A stretch of 64,000 nucleotides of DNA from Locusta migratoria (Eukaryota > Arthropoda > Insecta > Orthoptera > Acrididae): contig CM048750.1 of NCBI GenBank assembly GCA_026315105.1, positions 168,420,549 through 168,484,548 on the forward strand, given 5' to 3'. The translations under genes were made by a program, and so were the position numbers. This document shows, piece by piece, positions 56,300 through 64,000 of this stretch (within the stretch, counting starts at the first letter, position 1; each line of letters opens with the position of its first letter). The notes under the pieces were generated by a model. It did not search any database. It saw only the letters and a program-made list of their open reading frames with translations, and was not told the DNA's origin.

Positions 56300-57285
56300 C
56301 AGAATCTACATGTTTATGGGGTACTTTGTCAATCAGTACCTGGTTATCGAACCATCATCATACCATTTATTCTTCATACTATTCTCGAATAGCACGCCGG
56401 CCGCGGTGGCCGAGGGGACTGAGGCGCTTCAGTCACGGTCTGCACGGCCACCACGGTCGGGGGTTCGAATCCCCCCTCGGGCATGGATATTTGTGCCGTC
56501 TTAGTTCGTAAGTAGTTCATAAGTAGTTTGTAAGTTTAGGGACTGATGACCCCGTAGTTAAGTCCCATAAGATTTACAAACATTTCGAATAGCACGCAAG
56601 ATGGAAGAACACCTACCTCTCCGAGGCCTGATCTCTTGTATTTTCTTATCAAGAGCACTTCTACCTATGTAAGTACGACTCAAGGACATATTTTCAGATT
56701 CGGAGGAGAACATCGGCGATCCAAACTTCGGAAGTAGATGTCGCCCCAATGAGTAGCGTCATTCTTGCAATGATTCTAACCCCCCTCCCATTTTGTAGTA
56801 TTTGCGTGACACTATGTCCCCTGTATCGTGACAGTGAGAAACGACGTTCCCTTCTTCGTACCCTTTCGATGTCCGTCTGTCCCATCTGATATGGATTCCA
56901 AATCTCGCAGCAGTTCTCCAAAAGAGGGCGAGCGAGCGTAGTGTGGCCAGTCTCTTCATTGCTCGTGTTGCATGTTACAAGTATTTTGCGAATGAAACAC
57001 AGTCTTTGGTTCGCTTTCCTCACCACATTATTTATGCGTTGTTTCCAATCTAAGTCTGTCCCAAATGTGATTCCTAGGTATTTATTTGTATTTATAGAGT
57101 TCAGATTTATTTTATTTACCATATAGAACATATTCAACGATTACATTGTAATTCTCATGTTTTCTTCTTCACTCTTTTCATTGTTATATCTTATCTAAAT
57201 CGTTCTGCAGTTGAGTTTGATGGTCAGATGACATTACTAGATCCTAAATGACAGCATCAACAGAAAATTTATTTTTAAAAAATTG
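56300..57285 (-). mobile_element. LINE family B, 3' part, interrupted by a SINE
   Basis: The degenerate 3' UTR (about 56300-56384, CGAACCATCATCATACCA) continues after the SINE as C-terminal and RT thumb sequence (56598-57137; KYLGITFGTDLDWKQRINNV, KANQRLCFIRKIL, LLENCCEIWNP). Stops and frameshifts abound. The 5' side is replaced at about 57285 by a different LINE. Confidence 0.82.
56398..56584 (+). repeat. tRNA-derived SINE, subtype I, inside LINE family B
   Basis: Nearly consensus copy. A perfect 13-bp target duplication TCGAATAGCACGC lies at 56385-56397 and 56585-56597, within the LINE 3' UTR. Confidence 0.95.
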
Positions 57286-57289
57286 AGTT

Positions 57290-58070
57290 CCCGGAGCACT
57301 TCTGTGACACTCGCGCATTGGTCGAACCTACCAGGAACGAACCTAGCTGCTCGCTTATGAACTACTTCCATGTTATTCTTTAAAGTGATTAGCTGTGGGT
57401 CCCAAACACTTGAGCCATATACTCAAGACGTTGTCGTACAAGCACTTTATGTGCGGTCTCCTTTACAAATGTTCAAATGTTTGTTAAGCTTATGGGACTT
57501 AACTACGGGGTCATCAGTCCCTAAACTTACAAACTACTTATCAACTACCTTATACTAAAGACGGCACAAATATCCATGCCCGAGGGGGGATTCGAACCCA
57601 CGACCGTAGTGGCCGTGCAGACCGTGACTTGAGCGCCTCAGTCTCCTCGGCCACCGCGGCCGGCTCTCCTTTAAAGATGAAGTCCATCGTCCCAACATTC
57701 TCCCCGTAACCTGAAGTCCATTTCATATCGCTCTGCAATGTTACGCCTAGATATTTGAAAGACGCGACAGTAAAAAGAAGCTCACTAATAATGCTGTATG
57801 CGAACATATGGGATGGTTTTCCTAGTCATGTGATCACCTTACATTTTTCTACATTTAGAGCCAGCTGCCATTCTTAACACCAACTAAAATTTTTGTCTAA
57901 GTCGTCCTGCATGCTATTAGAGTCCATTAATGACGACACCCTACCATACAACACAGCATCATCAGCAAACAGCCGAAAATTACAATTTACTCTGTCCATC
58001 AGATCACTTATATAGATAGAAAATAATAGCGGTCCTATCACACCCAAAAGACTTAAGAGAATCTTGAACT
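57290..58070 (-). mobile_element. LINE family C fragment, interrupted by a SINE
   Basis: Matches 37745-38250 (CGCGCATTGGTCG, TACATTTTTCTACATTTAGAG, ATATAGATAGAAAATAATAG). It retains FADD, seen on plus as CATCATCAGCAAA near 57959, and the following KYLGVTLQSDMKW. It is 5'-truncated near 58070. Confidence 0.82.
57466..57664 (-). repeat. tRNA-derived SINE, subtype I, inside LINE family C
   Basis: Target duplication TCTCCTTTA at 57457-57465 and 57665-57673. Complete minus-strand body and head. Confidence 0.94.
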
Positions 58071-58182
58071 ATAGAATCAATTTAGAGATCACTTGTCGAC
58101 AGCAGTCATCACTTCATGTGGGTAAACATATATATCTATATTGCACAAAAACGATGGTTTCTGAATTAGAAATGGTCGTACA

Positions 58183-58390
58183 GCTGTTGTAGCTGTGTTC
58201 TTTAGTCGAGAGACTTGTTAGATTCAGCTCTCAACGCTGCCCTGTCGTGTGCAAGTCTCTACAGCTCTGAATATTAACCGCACTGGTGCTGGTATTACTA
58301 GGAAATTTTAAAATTTTGATCCATGAGACAGTTTTCTTTCTCGTAGGTATTCTATGTTGCACGACTTGGCCCATCTCAAGGCCATATATT
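58183..58390 (-). mobile_element. RTE-like LINE, very degenerate 3' end
   Basis: GCTGTTGTAGCTGTGTTCTT, then GCTCTCAACGCTGCCCTGTC and TGTGCAAGTCTCT, resemble the 3' end seen at 37341 and 42962, with many changes. An older copy of the same family. Confidence 0.6.
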
Positions 58391-58822
58391 CGTTTATCAT
58401 CTATGGAAGTAGAAATTATTTTACGATATAATGCCTATATTCGTTTAATCATCTGACAAGTGTCATTTATATCACGGCAAGTAATACATTTTAAACATGG
58501 CCTGCAGATAGCTCGTTAAGAGGCTTAACTAGCAATAATAAAATTGGCGATCATGTCTCTGAGGATTTAAGCGTTTTATATTCTACGACAGATCGCAAAC
58601 TACTTTGCTTGTAAGTTTTGTCACTTTGGTAAACAATTATTGAACATTTTGAACAAGACAAAGACCCTAAGAGACTAAATCCTGAAATTACCTGATATTG
58701 CAGGATTAGCAGAGCGATCTGAGCAAATTTTATGAAAATTCCTAATAGGAAATCACAGCCTAGATGCCATTTATTGAAAGTAGTTTATTTACTGATTACC
58801 TGTTTCTATGAGTGAGTCATCA
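58391..58822. other. Unassigned stretch
   Basis: Nothing recognised. Confidence 0.4.
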
Positions 58823-59021
58823 AATGTTCAAGTGTTTGTAAATCTGTGGGACTTAAGGACTGTGATTATCAGTCCCTGGGATTACAAATTACTTAAACTA
58901 AGTTAAACTAAGGGCACCACACACTCATGCTCGAGGGAGGACTCGAACCTCCAACGGGTAGCAACCGCGCGCTTTACGACAAGGCGCCTTAGAGCGCTTG
59001 GCCATTCCACCGCGACATTTA
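58823..59021 (-). repeat. tRNA-derived SINE, subtype II
   Basis: Minus-strand copy with complemented B-box GGACTCGAACC and head end GCCATTCCACCGCG. Short target duplication AGTCATCA at 58815-58822 and 59022-59029. Confidence 0.9.
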
Positions 59022-59304
59022 AGTCATCATCTTCAGGTCTGTGCAGAAAGGATTTCTTAAGAGAATATACATTTGTAGTCATCCACTCTTAAATCATTGT
59101 AAAATGCATGCTTAATGTAAAAGGTGTACAAAGTCATTAAAAATCTAGATGCCTCATATGAGGTCCTCATGCTGATTGCTTTACATCTAGTGAATCTTGT
59201 GTTACGTAGTAAGTCTTGCCATGAACATGGTTTAATAGTTAAACCGGTTGCGAAATAAAAGTAATTTGACAGCACAGTGCAATGTATTTAATAACACATT
59301 CATG

Positions 59305-59505
59305 CCGCGGTGGAATAGCCGAGCGGTCTAAAGCACCTCGCTGCGGAGCACGCGGTTGCTCGCCGTGGAGGTCCGAGTCCTCCCTAGGGTATGGGTGTGT
59401 GTGTTTGTCCGTAGGTTAGTTGACGTAGGTTTAAGTAGTTTGTAAGCTACGGACTGATGACCACGCAGTTTTTGTCCGATAGATTTACAGACATTAAACA
59501 TTTAA
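59305..59505 (+). repeat. tRNA-derived SINE, subtype II
   Basis: The head is GCCGCGGTGGAATAGCCGAG (its first base overlaps the duplication), close to the copy at 13414 throughout. A 12-bp target duplication with one mismatch, AACACATTCATG and AACACATCCATG, lies at 59293-59304 and 59506-59517. Confidence 0.92.
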
Positions 59506-59517
59506 AACACATCCATG

Positions 59518-60243
59518 CTGCAGATTCTCGCCAAACAAAAGTGTATATGTACCGTACGAGAATACACATCAGGACAATTATTGAGACTCATAGACGACAA
59601 ACTGTATGAATTGGAGACATCTTTCTTGAAAAGTATAAATAAAATGGTTGGAGTACGGTACACTATAAAGGAATCTCTACGAGGTCTTATATCTTCAGTT
59701 TCCTCACAACAGCTGTTTTCGGTCATACGTTATCGCAACGAACAATTATTTATCAATTTCCAACGACAAAACGAGGTTGCAGAACTACGCTACTGACAAA
59801 TGTATTGCTTGGTAATTAATCCCTCCCCAACGTTATTTACTATTGTGGCAATTTTTTTCCGCAACTTATTTCTCACGCAGTAGCTCGTCTAAGCTCTGAA
59901 ACGTCTCGTAGTCTCTTAGACTTCAGTTACCTGCAGCCACACATTATTAATATTTTTTACTCTTAGACCTAGAATTGCTCAGCTGCTGAGCATAAAATCT
60001 CACGCCAATCGTGTTTTCCTCTCCCTAGTTCCAAATTTTTCTTTCTGTTCATTCCCCTGATTTTAAACTGATATTAAACTCTCTAGAAATAAATAACTGA
60101 AAATATCATCCCTTCGCTAAAACATTTTCTTCCTTAGCTGCTTAAAATATTCAAGATGTAACAAAATAAAGTGTCGTTGGTTTTTTGCTATACTTGATTA
60201 CGTTTTTAATGGTAAAGGATCTACAATGCTCAAGTTATTACAG
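59518..60243. other. Unassigned stretch
   Basis: A 93-codon plus frame (59515-59796) and overlapping minus frames have no recognised motif. Otherwise AT-rich, with nothing recognised. Confidence 0.35.
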
Positions 60244-61510
60244 CGTTGTTGTTGTTGTTGTGCTCTTCAGTCCGCAGGCTGGTTTAATGCAGCTCTGTCC
60301 TGTGCAAGTCTCTTCATCTGAGAATACGTTCGGCAAAAATGCCCCATACGCTTCCTTCTAATGTTAAGTTGACAATTCTCTGGTGTCTCAGAATGTGTCC
60401 AACCAATCTAGCCCTTCTCTTAGTCAGGATATGCCAGAAACTCCTTTCTTCCCCCCCCCCCCCCCATTCGGTTAAGCACCTCCTCATTAGTTTCGTGATC
60501 TACCAATCTTAATTTTCATCATTCGTCTGTAGCACCAAATTTCAAAAGCTTCTATCATCCTTTTATCTGAACTCCTTATCGTCCACGTTTCACTGTCATA
60601 CAATGCTACACTCCACACAAATGCTTTCAGAAAGGACTTCCTAACATTTAAATTAATATTGGATGTTAACAAGTTACGCTTCTTTAGAAACGCTTTTCTT
60701 CCCATAGTCATTCTGCATTTTATATCTTCTTTACTTCAGCCATCAGAAGTTAACTTGCTACCCAAATAACAAAATACATCTACTACTTTTATCGCCTCAT
60801 TACCTAATCTAATTCCTTCGGCATCGCCTGATTTTCTGACATTGCATTCCATTACCTTCGTTTTACTCTTGTTAATGTTCATCTTATATCTTCCTTTCAA
60901 GACACTGTCCATCCCATTCAATTACTCTTCCAGATCTTTTTCGGTCTCTGACAGAATTACTATGTCATCAGCAAACCGCTATGTTTTAATTTCTTCTCCT
61001 TTCACTTTAATGCCCTCTCCAAATTTCTCCTTCCATTCCTTAACTGCCTGTTCAATGTACAGATTGAGCAACATTGGGGAAAGGCTACAACCCTGTCTTA
61101 CTCCCTTCCCAACCTCTGCGTCCCTTTCTTGTCCTTCGACTCTAATAACCGCTGTCTGGTTTTTGTATAGGTTGAATATAACTCTTCGCTCCGTATATTT
61201 TACCCCGGCTACCTCCAGAATTTGGACGAGTGTATTCCAGTCGACATTGTCAAAAGCTTTCTCCAAATCGATAAACGCTAAAAACGTAGGTTTACCTTTC
61301 CTTAGCCTATCTTCTAAGATAAGTCGTAATATAAGTATTGCCTCCTGTGTTCCTACATATCTCCTAAATCCAAACTGATCTTCCCCGAGGTCGTATTCCA
61401 CATGTTTTTCCATTCGTCTGTAAATAATTCGTTTTAGTATTTTGCACCCATGACTTATTAAACGGATAGTTCTATAATTTTCACACTTGTCTGCATTTGC
61501 TTTCTTTTAT
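60244..61510 (-). mobile_element. RTE-like LINE, 5'-truncated
   Basis: The 3' end has GTTGTTGTTGTTGTTGTGCTC on plus. A poly-C run (about 60450-60468) sits inside the C-terminal coding part and causes a frameshift. The 5' end is near 61510. Confidence 0.9.
60487..61413 (-). pseudogene. RTE-like reverse transcriptase, three stops in one frame
   Basis: One phase is kept from 61413 to 60487, with stops at 60979-60981, near 60922 and at 60736. Motifs: FGFRRYVGTQEAI, FIDLEKAFDNVDW, RQGCSLSPMLLNLYIEQ, a stop directly before the FADD box, then NINKSKTKVMECN and WSVALYDSETWTI. All catalytic residues in this region are visible. It is a close relative of the copy at 42962-44870. Confidence 0.9.
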
Positions 61511-61779
61511 AAATATAAAATTAATTGCGGGTAACGCAACGCAGGAGTAAGTGTAACGAATTATACACATCAAGAAAGTTTTCCGTCAAGTTGGTTCCAA
61601 GGTCTTCTAGACAATGACGTTGTGGGTGTACATTGGATCAAGAATACGGTTCCTTCTAGATTGTCCATAGATGTCACTCAATCAGCATAAAGTTGTAAAC
61701 GTTAACAACCACGCAATGCGACGGAGTGTGTAAAAGGGCCGATCATTTCCAGTCGCAACACCATGAGGAAATTACACTG
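61511..61779. other. Unassigned stretch
   Basis: Nothing recognised between the LINE and the truncated SINE. Confidence 0.4.
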
Positions 61780-61939
61780 CTTCAGTCGGAGTGCCGTTTC
61801 CCGTCGGGGGGTTCGAATCCCTCCTCGGGCATGGATGTTTGTGCTGTCCTTAATCTAAGTTCATTCATAAGTAGTTTGTAAGATTATGGCCTGATGAACC
61901 CGTAGTTAAATCCCATACGCTTTACAAACATTTGAACAT
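61780..61939 (+). repeat. tRNA-derived SINE, 5'-truncated
   Basis: Only the second half of the head remains (TTCAGTCGGAGTGCCG, then the B-box GGTTCGAATCC), with the complete body and 3' end ACAAACATTTGAACA. No duplication was found. Confidence 0.85.
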
Positions 61940-62240
61940 AGAGCCTGAGGTTTTAATTTATTACGTAATTGCAACTAACTCTATTCACAAAAATTGGCAG
62001 ACAGTGTCCTAACATACCACTCAACATACATGGAAAATTTTATTATTGTAGAAGATATGAGTAAGGAGATTTGACCTCATAAGGACTACACTGCAAGGAG
62101 ACGAAACTAAAATCAACGGGGAGAGTGGTAGAAAACGATTGTCAGAGTGAGGAAGGATGTGGACTAACTTAAGAATAGATAACTACACAATCGGGTGAAG
62201 CCGGAATCTAATGATATTTCTATATAAATACACTAGGATA
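61940..62240. other. Unassigned stretch
   Basis: Nothing recognised. Confidence 0.4.
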
Positions 62241-62480
62241 CGTTCTGTATCAGTGAGGCGCAGAGCCACGGCGGCCCCTAGCAGGCTAGGCTGAGTGCGA
62301 AACAGGAGCGCCGGCAGCGGGGGACACCGCTACTGCATTCCTGACACGGGTCGGCATTCCCCGCCACTGGCCGCTAGCTGCCCCTGCATTCCTCCCGCCC
62401 TTCACTGCTGCCTGTTGCTAGGAGACCACCGGGGATCACCAGGAAACACTCGTCTGATCACAGACAAGGAATTGCTTCTG
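62241..62480. promoter_or_regulatory. GC-rich segment with an X-box-like site
   Basis: GC-rich in AT-rich surroundings. GTTGCTAGGAGAC (about 62414-62426) fits the RFX X-box pattern RYYNYY-N-RRNRAC with a one-base spacer. CGGCGG and GGGGGAC patches occur. A plus frame (62295-62582) crosses it without recognised motifs. It could be a regulatory element or an exon. One motif match by eye is weak evidence. Confidence 0.25.
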
Positions 62481-63520
62481 GCAGCTCAGAAAAAACCTCT
62501 TCACAGCACGTACAATGTACACAACAGGTGTTCAGATGAAAAGGTACGAAACGTTTTAACAAGCAAACCGGTTAAATTTTGAATATGCCGCTTTAGGATA
62601 AATTAGTGCGACATCTAGGAACATCCCTAAAATTCAAGGCTTTGCCCTCAGCAGGCAAAGTGATGCTCACCATCTTTTTCGACGTCCGCGGTCCGATACT
62701 CATCGGATTCTTTGAGTACGGGAAAACCATTAACAGTGAGGTTTACTGTTAGACACTCCATAGCCTACGCAAGTCCATCAAGAGCAAACGGCCTAGGCTG
62801 CTCGCGGGGTAGTGATTCTGCTTGTGGAGCATTCCTTTTTTACTTGACATACATTAAAGCCACATTTTTCTATTCATCACCTGTTATATATGTTCAGTGG
62901 TAGAATGCTCGTAGATCTCGTTGCTCACCTGCCAATAGTACATCACCAAATAATAAGACGTCGGGTTCTTATACGTCATGGAATGAACCAATAATGTGAC
63001 ACGTTTCATTTTTATACGTATATTTATTTATCCATTCTTGATGAAACACAAAAATAATGCAAGAGTAAGACTGGTTCAGAACACATTTCCATACTAGCTC
63101 AAGACTAAGTTGTTACTACTCCATTACTAACTTCATACTACTACTACTGTTCGCGCCAATTCTCGCGTATTAATATCTGTTACAGTTTTTCTAGAACATT
63201 CTAGAACACAGAAGTTACAAAGTTTTACATTTAACATTTTGTTCATGAAACATATACATATTTTGCTTTACGTGGAGATACACAATATTATGACAAATGT
63301 AATAATAAGTTTTTCCTGTTTAAACAAACTGTACAAAACATCGTAAGTAAGTAATAATTAGCGCAGTATTAATACATGTTTACATTATTGTTTGACATTC
63401 AATAATTATTTAATTTAGCTTGTTAGAAAACCCTAGTAATTCAAATAATAATGAGACTTGACAGAAGCGCCATAAGATGCTTATACATTATAAACATGGA
63501 ATATTAGGTTAAAATACCAC
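62481..63520. other. Unassigned AT-rich stretch
   Basis: Nothing recognised. Confidence 0.45.
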
Positions 63521-63524
63521 GACC

Positions 63525-63960
63525 ATCTGTGGTATCGTATACTTCAATATTACAAACAAACGGGACCCTTCTGGCTAAATACATTGCATCCTGCATGATA
63601 ACGCGAGTCCACAAGTCCCCAGGCTCACGCAAAGTGTACTGGCCAAGTTTAAATGGGAGCGGATTGAGAATCCGCCCTACAGCCCGGATACGTCGTCTTG
63701 TGCCTTCCATCTGTTCTGTCCGCTAAAAACAACATCTCAAAGGAAAGTGCTTCAACTCTCACAACAAAATGGTCGCAGATTAGGATTTGCTCTTGTCACA
63801 GCCATAGGAATCGTGGGATCAGGGAATCCTTAAGCTCGTTAAACTGTGGGATCATAGTACTCAGGCCTCTGGTGATTATTTTTGAATCAAGACTCCAATT
63901 TTACCCATAGTGCCGTTTCGAACCTTTTCATTTGAACAGCCCTCGTTTAGTTAGAAATAT
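63525..63960 (+). pseudogene. Mariner-like transposase, C-terminal half, broken
   Basis: Across two or three plus-strand phases one can read a DNARVHKSP-like block at about 63590-63620, with the second catalytic Asp. NPPYSPD follows at about 63669-63690, the usual place just before the third catalytic Asp. FHLFCPLK comes next (about 63707-63730), then LVKLWDHSTQASGDYF (about 63837-63885), the typical C-terminal end. Frameshifts and stops break it. It continues close to the end of the window, so a terminal repeat could lie outside. It is not closely similar to the mariner at 3560-4650. Confidence 0.75.
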
Positions 63961-64000
63961 TTCAGCATCTCGTTTGTTTCACCTTCCGTTCATATTATTT

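Noticed and set aside
1..64000. CRISPR arrays, bacterial operons, integrons or phage modules
   Set aside because: No short regularly spaced repeats and no prokaryotic gene families. The repeat content is typical of an insect.
1..64000. LTR retrotransposons or endogenous viral elements
   Set aside because: No paired LTRs, gag/protease motifs, integrase HHCC or viral replicase motifs were seen. All reverse transcriptases here are of non-LTR type.

Overview
The window looks like nuclear DNA of a large-genome insect, most likely an orthopteran of the locust type (Schistocerca-like). The reasons are about 19 copies of a tRNA-headed SINE of about 190-200 bp that I associate from memory with locust genomes, several non-LTR retrotransposon families, and almost no convincing host coding sequence. 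The species cannot be proved from the sequence alone. I see no bacterial-type operons, viral genes or CRISPR arrays.

Layout. 1-5330: one SINE, a large inverted repeat (1422-2030) with a hammerhead-like core, an older inverted pair (2300-2830), a decayed mariner transposase (about 3560-4650) and a second hammerhead-like core (4866-4910). 5330-9850: a LINE 3' end, a Penelope-like GIY-YIG endonuclease fragment (6385-6967, minus), a CpG-rich candidate promoter and first exon (about 7330-7675, plus) and a dense cluster of inverted repeats (8251-9840). 11128-11536: a near-perfect palindrome whose arms each carry a tRNA-like sequence. 12-20 kb: SINEs in otherwise featureless AT-rich DNA. 20.47-23.34 kb (minus): a LINE whose reverse transcriptase frame is broken by one TAG. 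24.6-27.77 kb (plus): a near-full-length RTE-like LINE split by a SINE, meeting a third LINE (27.78-28.6 kb) tail to tail. 32.4-34.99 and 37.34-39.6 kb: more minus-strand LINEs. 42.96-44.87 kb (minus): the best-preserved RTE-like copy, ending at an (AT)n tract. 46.5 kb: a short TIR element. 48.47-50.73 kb (plus): a LINE that has lost its FADD box. 52.66-53.06 kb: a second large inverted repeat with a hammerhead-like core. 53.25-54.89 kb (minus): a Tc1-like transposon split by a SINE. 56.3-58.4 kb: juxtaposed LINE pieces with two SINEs. 60.24-61.51 kb (minus): an RTE-like copy. 63.5-64 kb: the C-terminal part of a second mariner-like transposase.

How it works together. Autonomous LINEs (RTE-like and CR1/Jockey-group) probably supplied the machinery for the tRNA-derived SINEs. 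Many SINEs have 8-15 bp target-site duplications, and these date nesting events. The most unusual layer is a set of at least five moderate-to-good hammerhead-like cores (CUGANGA, stem II, GAAA, then GUC or GUA), plus weaker ones. Several sit in opposed copies inside long inverted repeats, and the window also holds a Penelope-like endonuclease; Penelope-like elements are known carriers of hammerhead motifs. The only host-gene signal I trust moderately is the CpG-rich promoter near 7.4 kb. If it is real, much of the DNA downstream could be its first intron.
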